Source: Cyclobacteriaceae bacterium
GTDB taxonomy: Bacteria; Bacteroidota; Bacteroidia; Cytophagales; Cyclobacteriaceae
Reading direction: 5' to 3'
Assembly (NCBI GenBank): GCA_012033595.1
Contig: JAAUQL010000039.1
Span: 1 to 48,703, forward strand
Length of the DNA stretch: 48,703 nt
Positions 20,623-30,300 of this stretch are shown here, in pieces. Made by a program: the position numbers and the translations under genes. How positions within the stretch are numbered: the first letter of the stretch is position 1; the number at the start of each line of letters is the position of its first letter. The notes under the pieces were generated by a model that was given only the letters and a program-made list of their open reading frames with translations, had not been told where the DNA came from and searched no databases.

Positions 20623-21158
20623 AAGTTTAATTTTTTCGAAAGATTTGAATAGGAAATTTAATGTATCAACTTCATGGAGTTAGAACATTGAGGGTTCTTT
20701 TTTTTGCAATCTTAATGAACTAAATCCATGATTTTTACATAAAACACCCTCAATAACTTACGCAGCAGTTATTTAAGCCGTGATTTCACGTTAATATTAT
20801 TTGCATCTCCTCCCTGGTTCTAGTTTTATAAGTCTTATGTCCGAATGTCAATGCAAAAAACGGCGAATAAATTAAGCAAAATCCTGGGACTTCCAGACAT
20901 CACCAAAGGGAAGATTTGGTCAACGAATATTCCTGACCGATTAACAAAGCTCAATGTATTGTATCAAGGGGTTAACTATCCAGTTTTTGATTTGGGTCAG
21001 GTGATATTGATGAAAAGGGATAATCAATTAATATTGCACCGCCGGGGGATATGGTTTAGCAAATGCCTTGTACTATACTCCGGCCCTGCACAAGGGAGAG
21101 ATAAAATTTGGAGAGGGCAGTGGTAAGGGGTATTTTTTAAAAAAAAAACAATTCAACT
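20623..21158 (+). other. Intergenic stretch with a possible decayed gene
   Basis: About 535 bases lie between the beta-helix and propeller genes. The only open frame (20845-21126) would give 93 residues with KGKIWSTNIPDRLTKLNVLYQG, a pattern like the start of some beta-helix enzymes. Other frames read GDIDEKG, INIAPPGDM and ALYYTPALHKGEIKFGEGSGKGYF, which look protein-like but broken. I cannot name a family. An inverted pair TTGAGGGT/ACCCTCAA (about 20687 and 20746) flanks a T-rich run. Confidence 0.35.
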
Positions 21159-22304
21159 ATGAAAAAACAAATTGCACAAATCATTTTCATTTGTCTAATG
21201 ACTGCCTTTGGCTGTAACGGTCCGTCGAAAGAACACAACAGGGACAATCTGAACACGGAAACGCAACAGGAAACAACAATAGCTCCCGGCAATGCACTGG
21301 ATATTCAGTTTAATTACCTCAACAAAGCAGTACAAAAAAAGGACACCCATGTGTGGGGCAGTTCACCGGTAGTGGGTCACGATGGTAAAACGCATCTCTA
21401 TGTGGCAGAATGGCCCGTGCCGACAGATCATGCTGAGGGCTTTTCGGGATGGTTTAAACATTCACAGATAGCGCATTATGTGGGCGATACGCCTAAAGGC
21501 CCATTCAAATTTTTACGAATTGCCGTACAAGACAGGGATGGAGTCTTCAATGCACCACACAATCCCACCATTCAATTTGTGGACGACAAGTATGTATTGT
21601 GTTTTATTGTTAACGAAAATGATGATTTGAAAAAACAGCGCATCGTCATGTATGTGTCAGATAGCTTAAATGACGACTGGAAACCTGCGGCGGGGGCTAA
21701 GCAAGATGGCACCATATTAGCAAAACCTGACCATGCCGCTATTTGGAATTACAATCCACGTCTTGGGGTCTCAAATCCTTCCCTGATCAAACTGAATGAC
21801 ACCTATATGTTGTACTACAAATCAGTTATCCCCGATTCCATCGATCGTGATGACCGAAGCAAGTGGGACTATGGCTATGGTGTAGCCACATCAGACCGGC
21901 TTGAAGGGCCATATACCCTCTATCCCCACAGGGTCACCGCCGAGGGCTTGCAGTTGGAAGATGCCTATGCTTTTACCTACAGCGATAAGGTCTATATGCT
22001 CAGCCGCGATTTCAACGGTTCTTTGGGGAGCCATGGGGGCGGACTCTTATGGAAATCTGATGACGGCTTGTATTTCTCAAAAGAAAGCGTGCTGCGTGCT
22101 TTTGATGGTTTGGAAGCATACGTAGGCAAAGAAACTACAAAAAATGCTGCGGTGTACAGGGGAAATAACGAGGGACACCTGGAAAGACCTCAATTGTTGA
22201 TGATAGACGGCGTCCCGCAGTTTATGTATGTGGCCACCGGAATAAATGATGCAGAAGGATATGGAAGTTGTTCACATGTGTTTGAGGTGGTGCTACATGA
22301 GTGA
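21159..22304 (+). CDS. Five-bladed beta-propeller glycoside hydrolase-like lipoprotein (GH43/GH117-like)
   Basis: The 381-residue product has a lipoprotein signal (LMTAFGCNGP, Cys at about residue 19). The body has repeated propeller strands: HVWGSSPVVGHDGKTHLYVAEW, GVFNAPHNPTIQFVDDKYVLCF, GVSNPSLIKLNDTYMLYYKS, QLEDAYAFTYSDKVYMLSRD, GGGLLWKSDDGLYFS. This layout, with blades opening on short acidic turns and P-x-I or P-S-L strands, is typical of the GH43/GH32/GH117-like five-bladed propellers. Acidic residues in LEDAY and LERPQLL are candidate catalytic positions. Such enzymes cut terminal or branch sugars in PULs. It sits 91 bases before the GH10 gene on the same strand. The family cannot be fixed without a profile search. 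Confidence 0.7.
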   Translation: MKKQIAQIIFICLMTAFGCNGPSKEHNRDNLNTETQQETTIAPGNALDIQFNYLNKAVQKKDTHVWGSSPVVGHDGKTHLYVAEWPVPTDHAEGFSGWFKHSQIAHYVGDTPKGPFKFLRIAVQDRDGVFNAPHNPTIQFVDDKYVLCFIVNENDDLKKQRIVMYVSDSLNDDWKPAAGAKQDGTILAKPDHAAIWNYNPRLGVSNPSLIKLNDTYMLYYKSVIPDSIDRDDRSKWDYGYGVATSDRLEGPYTLYPHRVTAEGLQLEDAYAFTYSDKVYMLSRDFNGSLGSHGGGLLWKSDDGLYFSKESVLRAFDGLEAYVGKETTKNAAVYRGNNEGHLERPQLLMIDGVPQFMYVATGINDAEGYGSCSHVFEVVLHE

Positions 22305-22395
22305 AGTTTCAGATCAGCAAACGCAAGTCCAATTTAAAGAATCATTGAAAGATGACATCGTGAAAACAAAAAGTTTTAGTATTAAAAATCATCAT

Positions 22396-23541
22396 ATGAA
22401 ATACCTTATTATTATTGTCCTTCAGTTCACCATGTTTTGCGCTTGTTCTAACAATGATCCGGAGCCGACAGTAGAAACACCCACCGTGCAAAGCCTGAAA
22501 CACTATATCGAACAAGTACGACCGGACTTTAAAATTGGGGTGTTTTTCAATGATCATCCGGGGAATAAGGAGCCGCATCTGGACTTTATTAAAAGCAACT
22601 TCAATGCGGTAACCCTCGGAGTTTACATGAAAGGAAATCAACCTGCCGAAGGCACTTATGATTTTAGCTCCACGACCCCACGACTCAATTTCGCGCTTGA
22701 CAACCAAATGTGGATCAAATTACACCCGGTTTTTGGTCACAATACCTATAACCCCGAATGGCTTGTCAATGGAAATTATACCGGGCAGCAACTTAGCGAT
22801 ATAATGGAGGGCCGGATAGATACGCTGTTGTCACTTTATGGCAATGACGTAGATGCACTGGATGTGGTGAATGAAGCCGTGCCTTGGGATAGTAAGGGCA
22901 CGATATGGGACGAAGAAACAGCTAAAAACAAATGGTTGGAGCTAGGTTTTAAAGAACAAGGAGGGAAAAAATGGCCGGTGTTTATTGATCATGCTTTTCG
23001 CACGGCAAAAGAGCATAAAGACCAGGGGGTGCAGTTCATCCTGAATGAAAATAATAATTCTCAAAGCAATTCCCTGCGTGCCAATAATTTTTTTGAAGCA
23101 GTAAAAATCTTATTGGACAATGGGGTGCCACTTGACGGAGTGGGCATGCAAATGCATTGGTCGGTAAAGAACGGTGTAGTTAAGCAAAGCCACTCCGGAG
23201 TTGGTGCCGTATTGGACTTGGAGTCAATTCGCAACACCATCAAGATGTACGGCGATATGGGGCTCGATGTGCACATCTCTGAGTTTGATGTACATCTTCC
23301 GGAAAATCCCACTACGGCAGATTACGACTTGCAAGCAAAGACATATCGCGATATTCTCAAAATAGCCTTAGAATCACCCGCTTGTAAATCATTTATTACC
23401 TGGGGTACGGCCGATAAAAAGGGCTGGGCGCCCACCGGCTACAATCCGCACGCGCTGTGGCTGGATGATGATTTTAAACCTAAAAAGAATTTTCATGAAA
23501 CATTGCAAATGGTGAAAGCCCTTCAGGAAAATGACCTGTAG
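22396..23541 (+). CDS. Glycoside hydrolase family 10 endo-beta-1,4-xylanase-like lipoprotein
   Basis: A retaining TIM-barrel hydrolase that normally cuts the beta-1,4-xylose backbone of xylans. The start chosen (22396) gives a lipoprotein signal ending FCACSNN. The open frame extends upstream into the previous gene, but that part has no signal. GH10 marks are clear: IKLHPVFGHNTYNPEWL in place of the usual RGHTLVWH, the acid/base Glu in LDVVNEAVP, VGMQMHWSV, the nucleophile Glu in VHISEFDVHL, and FITWGTADKKGW near the end. The length, 381 residues, is normal. The change from W-H to F-G-H-N in the substrate cleft is unusual and may shift specificity. A GH28-like gene starts 47 bases later. Confidence 0.88.
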   Translation: MKYLIIIVLQFTMFCACSNNDPEPTVETPTVQSLKHYIEQVRPDFKIGVFFNDHPGNKEPHLDFIKSNFNAVTLGVYMKGNQPAEGTYDFSSTTPRLNFALDNQMWIKLHPVFGHNTYNPEWLVNGNYTGQQLSDIMEGRIDTLLSLYGNDVDALDVVNEAVPWDSKGTIWDEETAKNKWLELGFKEQGGKKWPVFIDHAFRTAKEHKDQGVQFILNENNNSQSNSLRANNFFEAVKILLDNGVPLDGVGMQMHWSVKNGVVKQSHSGVGAVLDLESIRNTIKMYGDMGLDVHISEFDVHLPENPTTADYDLQAKTYRDILKIALESPACKSFITWGTADKKGWAPTGYNPHALWLDDDFKPKKNFHETLQMVKALQENDL

Positions 23542-23587
23542 AAGAAGCCCATTAGTGAAAATTTTCAACCCACTTATCTATAGCCTT

Positions 23588-25039
23588 ATGAATCAAAAAC
23601 TCGTTCTATACACGCTCTTGTCGGCCTGCATTTTTCAAATGGCTTGCGCCAAAGAGCCCGTTGTTTCTGTTATCGAAGAGACAGACCCTGACATACCTGT
23701 CACGAATGACTACACGGTAAGCATAGAAACCAAGGGCACAACGCAAGCCCTCACATGCTACGATCTGATGGGCCCCTCGCAAAAATTGTATGACAAGGGA
23801 TACAGCAAAAGGCCGGTATTTGTACACACCTCCCTAAGTGACGGCGCCATGGAAGTGAAGATTCAATTTGCGACAGCCGTTGGAAGGGCCGGGGATGAGG
23901 TGATCATCAGGCCGCTTTCGCTGAATATTGTACCAGTGGTTGAGGGCAACACCATTTCTTTTTCGATCGCCCAGCCTACGCGCCTGAGCATAGAGATTGG
24001 CGGCAACCTCATGCGCCCGCTGCTCTTTTTTGCCGATCCGCCCGAAGATGAGTCCACCATTCCCGATCCGAGCGGAGCGGGGGTGCATTACTTTAAAAAA
24101 GGGAGGGAGCTGGTCTTGAAGGATAACGACATCGTGTATCTCGAAGCAGGTGCTGTGGTTGAAGGTGCTATTTGGGCTCAGGCAAAAAATGTAAAGATTC
24201 TCGGCAGGGGTATTTTTTATTATAAAGACAACCTGAGCCTGCCACGCGACCAAGGCGAGGCTAATGCCAGGTGGGGCGGCCATCCGTTCCGTTTCCTTCA
24301 TGCCGATAACCTGCTGATAGACGGACCCGTTTTTGTGAATGCTCAGGAAACCTGGACCATGGTTCCCTACCATTGCAACAACGCGACCTTCAGGAATATA
24401 GAGATCATCTCCAAAATAAAAGATGGATTTGACCCCATTGCCAACACCAATCTCAGATTGAGTGATTCATTCATCATGTCCAATGATGATTGTATTTCGC
24501 CCAAGACCAAAGGAATACCCGGCAATATTGACCATAATTTGTTCGAAAACCTGGTATTGTTTAATTCAGGTGGTGGATGGGCCATCCGCCTGGGGGGTGA
24601 AAACAGCGAAAGTGAGTACCTTCAAAACATCACATTCAAAAATATTGATATCATCCATGCGCTTTCGCCAGAAGCAAACCAGGATGAAAAGCACAACGGC
24701 GCCATCGCCATCATTGCCGTGTTGGAAGGTGAATACCGGGATATTTTGTTTGACAACATTCGCATCGAACCACTGGACGAACCCGCGTTGTTCCGGATGT
24801 ACATTGGCGACATGTATTTTCATACCGGTGGACCCTATACCAATATTCACGATGTCATTTTCAAAGACATTCATGTTTCAGGATCAATCAGCCCCTCTAC
24901 GTTCATCGGGCGTGGTGCGAATCACAAAATCAGCAACATCACTTTCGATAATTTGCAATACAACGGCAAAAAAATTATGGACAGGAAGGAAGCGATGTTT
25001 AATGCCAATGAGTATGTTTCAGAGATAACTTTTAAGTAG
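23588..25039 (+). CDS. Right-handed beta-helix glycoside hydrolase-like lipoprotein (GH28/GH49-like)
   Basis: The start chosen at 23588 gives a lipoprotein signal (ACIFQMACAKEP). An N-terminal beta-sandwich spans about residues 25-160, followed by a beta-helix: DIVYLEAGAVVEGAIWA, VKILGRGIFYY, NLLIDGPVFVNAQETW. The inverting-enzyme aspartates are recognisable in KDGFDPIAN and SNDDCISPK, as in GH28 polygalacturonases and GH49 dextranases. The GH28 GHG and RIK motifs are not seen; the equivalent region reads SGGGWAIRLGGE, closer to GH49-type proteins. Cleavage of a galacturonan or another glycan is therefore open. The gene ends 467 bases before the next one, and a hairpin follows at 25139-25175. 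Confidence 0.75.
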   Translation: MNQKLVLYTLLSACIFQMACAKEPVVSVIEETDPDIPVTNDYTVSIETKGTTQALTCYDLMGPSQKLYDKGYSKRPVFVHTSLSDGAMEVKIQFATAVGRAGDEVIIRPLSLNIVPVVEGNTISFSIAQPTRLSIEIGGNLMRPLLFFADPPEDESTIPDPSGAGVHYFKKGRELVLKDNDIVYLEAGAVVEGAIWAQAKNVKILGRGIFYYKDNLSLPRDQGEANARWGGHPFRFLHADNLLIDGPVFVNAQETWTMVPYHCNNATFRNIEIISKIKDGFDPIANTNLRLSDSFIMSNDDCISPKTKGIPGNIDHNLFENLVLFNSGGGWAIRLGGENSESEYLQNITFKNIDIIHALSPEANQDEKHNGAIAIIAVLEGEYRDILFDNIRIEPLDEPALFRMYIGDMYFHTGGPYTNIHDVIFKDIHVSGSISPSTFIGRGANHKISNITFDNLQYNGKKIMDRKEAMFNANEYVSEITFK

Positions 25040-25506
25040 GAGATAGAAGACAACCTTCACATTTTGGTGAATTGTCTATGTGAGAACGAAGTATTGCCGG
25101 AGCTACAGGACATGGAGACGATTGGTGTGTAGAGGATGGTGTGATTAACAACATCACACTTGCATGATTTTTTTTAGGGTGAAAATAAGCATAGCGGATT
25201 AATAAAATATGGGATGATATTGTTGATCAAAAAGGAAAAAGGGGAAAACAATCTATTGAATATACCGGCATCAAGTTTTTCGCTCCGGGTAAGCGTCAGT
25301 CGGTTATAATAATGATACTTGAATATATCCATCGACTTATAGAGTACAGTATGCAGCGCATAAGATGTGTATCATTATTTTTGGCTATCTCATCTATGCC
25401 GGAGACAGGATCACCGGAATGGAAAGGGCTTTGTCCGATCAGGCAAGTGTGCTAAGGGCTTCAATTTTTTATACTACAGGAGGGATTTCCACATTATTCA
25501 AGTTTT
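25040..25506 (+). other. Intergenic stretch of 467 bases
   Basis: No convincing gene. A hairpin terminator lies at 25139-25175. Two open stretches look faintly protein-like: one about 25220-25455, and one about 25381-25520 reading FGYLIYAGDRITGMERAL and ASIFYTTGGISTLFKFYEKR that overlaps the next gene start. They may be a decayed gene, but I cannot assign a family. Confidence 0.3.
25139..25175 (+). terminator. Likely intrinsic terminator after the GH28/GH49-like gene
   Basis: A 7-bp perfect stem GTGTGAT/ATCACAC (25139-25145 and 25153-25159) is followed, after TTGCATGA, by an eight-base T run at 25168-25175. It lies 100 bases after the stop of the beta-helix gene. The short spacer between stem and T run weakens it. 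Confidence 0.5.
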
Positions 25507-27195
25507 ATGAAAAACGTTAAATTTTTAATCTTCACTGCATTCATTTTTAGTTTTTTTATTGCTTCAGGTCAGGAATACTCCTGGCTCATGGAAAAGGAGC
25601 ATACAGATGCCCTGGATTGGCCACCGGAACTGATACAGAAATATAAAAATGCGGATCCGGATATTTTGTTTATTGCTATCCTCAACAGCATTGGGGTAGA
25701 TGGCATCCCTACCGGCAACGACAATTATGGCAGGCCAATTGGTACAGCCCCGGGGAACGACACCATCGTTACCACCACGGTGAGGCAGCGCTACCATTAT
25801 TGTGTACCTGCGTGTGATGACCCTCGGACGGACGAAAACTCTACGAAAGGAGGCTGGATGAAGGTTTCTGTAGATAGGGGCAAAACATGGACGGGAGGAA
25901 TGCTTAGGGATATAGTGGGTGAAACCCAAAAGTGGGGGGTCTGTTGTGGCCGTAGCATAGGAGCACATTCCGATACCGTATTTATCGCTGTGCCCGAAGG
26001 ATTATATACTTCCGCAAACCGTGGATTGAGTTGGCAAGCGGTTGACGTAAAACGTGGTCTGGAATATGAAGGCCGGTCTCTATATCTTGCGCCGGAAATC
26101 AGATGGCACACAAAGGCAGGTATGGTCGTTTTGTCGCACCGTCCAGCGGAATACCGGGTAACGGACGATGCGAAGATTTACATCAGCAATTCTTTGGATG
26201 GAGGGCGCACCTGGAATACAGCATGGGTAACCATCGGGGGAGAAGACAATATTCAATGGGCAGAACCATCTATTTGTCCTATTGCCAACAGCGATGATTT
26301 TTTTGTGTTTGGACGCCAAAGTATGGATGACATGCCGCCAGCCCAGGGCATTTTGCAATACAAAAACAATAAGTGGCAATTTGAGAAGGTAAAATATACG
26401 GACATCCCTTGGAAAGACGGACGACACGACACTGATGGCATCATGTATAATCCGCAGACCGACCGTTTTGAAGCTGCCGTCTCTTACCGCAGCACGTTTC
26501 CGGGCGAAGAAGATATGTCAATAAAACTTTTTAGCATCGACAGAAAAAATGCACTCCAAGGAGATAACCACTGGCGCTTTGATGGCACAATTCATTCAAG
26601 ACAAAAGGGCTATGGACTGGGTAAGGGGGAAGGGCAGCATACAGGAGGGATAGCGGTGACAGATACGCATGCCTTCATTTCTTTTGGCAGTGGAACCGGG
26701 CCAGAACTTTGGGCAAATTCCTACATGGTTCGACGAACGCTCGATACCGATAAATTGAGAAGGTATCTTATGAGCCTTAATGGCAGAGAAAATCTCGCTT
26801 GTGATGAATATTTAAGCGAATGGTCGCAAAATTGGTCAATCACCAGACCTGTAACCAGCATACACGATGGGAGGTGGGATAATTCAAAAAGCACTGGTGT
26901 AACCGATGGTACCGAGGCTTGGGTGATCTACGACTTTAAAGCAACAAGAGCCCTTTATGATATGGAGTTATTTAGTGATTCGAAAGGTGAACACAGAATA
27001 TGGAGTTGGAAAGCGGAATATTGGAACGGAAATACCTGGGAGCTTATTTTTGACGAGAAAGTATTCCTCCACCATGAGTGGGCCAGGCAAAAGCTGCCGG
27101 ACATTAATTGCCAAAAAATCCGAATGTCCTTTACTGGCGGAATAGACGGAGTGCAGGTGCCGGAAATAAGGATCTGGGGAAGTGAACTACAATAA
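25507..27195 (+). CDS. Exported BNR/sialidase-like propeller protein with C-terminal F5/8 (discoidin) domain
   Basis: A 562-residue protein with a signal peptide (to about residue 21, FIASGQ). The main part, about 25-420, is a six-bladed propeller of the sialidase/BNR type. Asp-box turns are visible as SVDRGKTW and SLDGGRTW, with a weaker SANRGLSW. The C-terminal roughly 140 residues (SQNWSITRPVTSIHDGRWDNSKS ... KIRMSFTGGIDGVQVPEIRIWG) form an F5/8 type C or CBM32-like beta-sandwich that binds sugars. The sialidase arginine triad and FRIP motif are not evident, so sialidase activity is not supported. The function is probably hydrolysis or binding of a PUL glycan. It is the last + strand gene of the first PUL and ends 58 bases from the convergent GH2. 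Confidence 0.78.
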   Translation: MKNVKFLIFTAFIFSFFIASGQEYSWLMEKEHTDALDWPPELIQKYKNADPDILFIAILNSIGVDGIPTGNDNYGRPIGTAPGNDTIVTTTVRQRYHYCVPACDDPRTDENSTKGGWMKVSVDRGKTWTGGMLRDIVGETQKWGVCCGRSIGAHSDTVFIAVPEGLYTSANRGLSWQAVDVKRGLEYEGRSLYLAPEIRWHTKAGMVVLSHRPAEYRVTDDAKIYISNSLDGGRTWNTAWVTIGGEDNIQWAEPSICPIANSDDFFVFGRQSMDDMPPAQGILQYKNNKWQFEKVKYTDIPWKDGRHDTDGIMYNPQTDRFEAAVSYRSTFPGEEDMSIKLFSIDRKNALQGDNHWRFDGTIHSRQKGYGLGKGEGQHTGGIAVTDTHAFISFGSGTGPELWANSYMVRRTLDTDKLRRYLMSLNGRENLACDEYLSEWSQNWSITRPVTSIHDGRWDNSKSTGVTDGTEAWVIYDFKATRALYDMELFSDSKGEHRIWSWKAEYWNGNTWELIFDEKVFLHHEWARQKLPDINCQKIRMSFTGGIDGVQVPEIRIWGSELQ

Positions 27196-27214
27196 ATGAT
27201 GGCAAAAAGCTTCT

Positions 27215-27240
27215 CCCCGGGCAATCTATATCGCCCGGGG
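27215..27240. terminator. GC-rich hairpin between the convergent PULs
   Basis: A perfect 8-bp stem CCCCGGGC/GCCCGGGG (27215-27222 and 27233-27240) with a 10-base loop lies between two converging genes. It has no long T-tract on either side. It probably acts as a two-way stop or insulator for the two loci. Confidence 0.55.
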
Positions 27241-27252
27241 ACATTCGACTTA

Positions 27253-30239
27253 TTATTCTACGGATTTAATGTAGAATGTGCCCTGCGCGATCTTTATTTC
27301 GCTGGCAGGCAATAGGAATTCCGTTATAAGTCCATTGGGTTTCGTGCCCTTTCCGGCTACATGGGTATTGTATGTGAATTTCACTTCTTTCCCATCTTCT
27401 TCAAAGGACATATTTTCGGGTGTAGATACCAACATTAGCTTTGAGTCAGTATTGGCGAAGAACATGGCCATTTCAACTCCTTGTCTGTTTCCATAAAAAT
27501 CCGGCCGTGAGGATAAATGGTATGGTAGCCTCGAATGGCATGTGCAGACTGTCCAGGAAATGCAGGCAAAGGGCCTTTGCCAAGAAACAATACGGAATCT
27601 GCCCTGCCCGCAGAAAAGCCCAGGCCCAGCTCAAGAAAATAGTCACTGGTATGTATAAATTCGAGTACAAAAGACACTTCGGCATACCCATCGTCCGCTG
27701 TGGCTACCTGTATGGTGCACTTAATCTGTTCCTGTTCTTTGTCCGGCCTTTGGAAATGATAAATTGCCTCTATTTGCGTGCGGTTTTTGTTGTTGCCTTT
27801 AAACTCAAACTTCTGAGGCACCAATAATGCTTCATCCCAATATTGCCAATTATTTTTTTCGATGTAATGTCTCTTTTCATTCATGGTGGGTTTTCGGCCT
27901 ACCCGCAGCATGGGGATACTATTTATAATCGTGTCGCCATTGGCAGAAATGATCAGGAGCTTGCCGTTTGACTTGCTAAACCGTGCCTGCACCTTGCTGT
28001 TATTTAGTTTTTTGCCCATCAGGTCTAAAGGCTGGTCCTCCTTCTTGCCTGGTTGCCTGGCGCACCATATCGTGGCGGGGCTATTGCTGCCGGGCGTCAG
28101 GAGCCGGATAGCATTTTCATTTACATGTATTCCGTTGCGATCGGTAAAACTGATATACAGTAGATAATCTTTTTCAACGCCTTTAGACGCAGGAATAGCT
28201 ATGGGCAAAAGTACGTTTTCGCTTTCGTGGGGTTTGGCGCTAAGCGCCAGGGAGCCATTTTGAATTTCAGCGCCATTTTCCAACAAACGCCAGGTAGTGT
28301 GCATGGCTGAAAGTGACCTAAAATCATATCGGTTGTGCAAGCTGAGGGCCACCTGATTTTCGCCATAGTTTACGTTGAGTTCTTTTTGCAATACCGATAC
28401 CGGAGCATACACTTTTCGCGTAAGCCAATAGTCAGGTTGTGGTTCCCGGTTGGCGTAAACTATCCCATCGGTTCCTTTTTGTCCGTGGCTGTCGATAATC
28501 GTGCTGTCATTGATCGGGAAATCACCTGATAATTGTGAAGATTCATCTTCCAGTTCGAACATATCATGCACAGGATCAAGTACCTTTCTATTGCCAACCT
28601 TCCTCGTCAATCCCTGATCCATCCAATGCCAAACGCATCCACCTGCAAGGTTATCATGTGCCTGTATCACATTCCACATTTCTTCCAGACCCTCAAATGC
28701 CCCACCCATGGAATGCACATACTCGGTCGCAATTACAGGCCTCCGGATGCGCTCGTCATTGGCAATATTTTCTAGTATTATTCTTTTAGATTCCCTGCCC
28801 GGAATTTCTTTAGCTTGCGGATAGTGTGGAGCCAGAATATCAATGTAGTCTGGCAAGTTCATATTGCCACCATCAGCAAAAGGCACTAAAATTGGCCGGT
28901 TATCGATGCTTTTGGTATATCGCGCAACACTATCTACCAGGGGCGTAAAGGGGTTTTCATTGCCTATGCTCCAAATGAGTACGCTGGCCCTATGCTTGTC
29001 TCGAGCTACCGTTGCCGCTGCCCGTGCTATCAAGATAGATTGATAGCTTGTGTCTGTTAGATGTTGATCTCCACGTCCAAAGGGAATTTCTTCAATCAGG
29101 TACATGCCCAGGGAATCACACATTGCGACAAATCCGGGATGTGGGGGATAGTGCGAGGTGCGGATTGTATTGATATTTGCCTGTTTCATCAGTGTAATAT
29201 CCTGCAACCAATGGGTAGCGCTAAGTGCCCTCCCTGCCTCAGGGTGAAGCTCATGCCTGTTTACCCCTTTCAGTTTGATTGCCTGTCCGTTAAGTCGCAA
29301 CTGGTTCCCCACAATTTGCAGGTCGCGCAATCCAAACTGATCTCTATAGTAGTGGAGTGTATCTTTTCGGTTCGAAATCCACAGCTCCAACTGGTACAAA
29401 TGCGGCATTTCGGCTGACCATAGCTTGGGGTTGGGCACCGATAACTCAATTATGGTATTGCCGGCGCTTTCTTCGGTACTTAGCTGAGCATCGATATTGT
29501 ACATAAAATCATCGCTCAAGGATCGGAAAAAGCCCACTATGCTTAGATTTTCGATAGCCTGATTATCGCTGGAAATTTCTACCTCTATTTCAGTTTGTGC
29601 CATGCTGTAATCCTCATTAAATGTAGAATGAAGATCAACAGATGCAATGCGTACTTCGGGAAGCGAAAACAGTTCCACCTCTCTGAAGATGCCAGAAATA
29701 GCCCAATCGTCGTGGGTATCGAATTGATACCCTTTGAAGCGTTTATACACCTTCACCGCCAATAGATGCTCGCTGGTGCCGGAAGAAAGCTTGTCTGTAA
29801 TATCAAATTCGCTTCGGTTAAACGCGCTTTCAAATTTTCCTACATATTGGCCATCGATCCAAAACTCATAGCCAAAAAGAACTCCTTCAAACCTTATAAA
29901 GACCTTTCGGTTATCCCACATTTCCGGAATACTAAAGGTATTCCTGTACCATCCGACCGCTTCGGTTGGTTCTCTGTAGTGTGGCTCCTCAAAGCCATGC
30001 ATTTCCCAATTGGACGGAACAGGAATTTCCGGCCATGAGGCATCATCCATTTCTGGCACGAAAAGGCCACTATCGGCCGGATTGAGCACAAATTTCCAGT
30101 AGCCGTTCAGGCTTTGGGTCCATTCTTCCCGGCTGTCTTTAAGACAATAAGTATGTTCTCTGAGTGATTGTCCTTGCGCGAATGGGACAATTATTAAACT
30201 CTGAAGAAATAAAATTATAAGTATTGCTTTACTTTTCAT
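27253..30239 (-). CDS. LacZ-type glycoside hydrolase family 2 (beta-galactosidase-like), frame-broken near C-terminus
   Basis: A five-domain GH2 enzyme of about 995 residues once joined, with a signal peptide (FAQGQ at about 20-24). The order is N-terminal jelly roll (GYWKFVLNPADSG, PVPSNWEMHGFEEPHY), Ig-like domain, TIM barrel (LKGVNRHELHPEAGRAL, NTIRTSHYPPHP), acid/base Glu in WSIGNEN, nucleophile Glu in IATEYVHSMG, second Ig-like domain and the beta-galactosidase small-chain supersandwich. Most is in frame 27435-30239. At about 27512 the frame shifts: the expected RPDFYGNRQGVEMAMFFANTD lies in the other frame, ending at 27253, and one C of a C run is probably missing. It is the last gene of the - strand PUL, 61 bases after the enolase-family gene. 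Confidence 0.88.
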
Positions 30240-30300
30240 TTGTAATCTGTGCTTAATATCCTTCTTATTGATCGTGCTGCCTGCTCAACTTTAAAAACAA

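Noticed and set aside
24462-25028. A 188-residue open frame on the + strand
   Set aside because: Overlaps the GH28/GH49-like gene in another frame; the longer gene has a signal peptide and catalytic motifs.
25507-27195. A true sialidase
   Set aside because: Asp-box turns are present, but the arginine triad and the FRIP motif are not evident; BNR propeller is the safer call.
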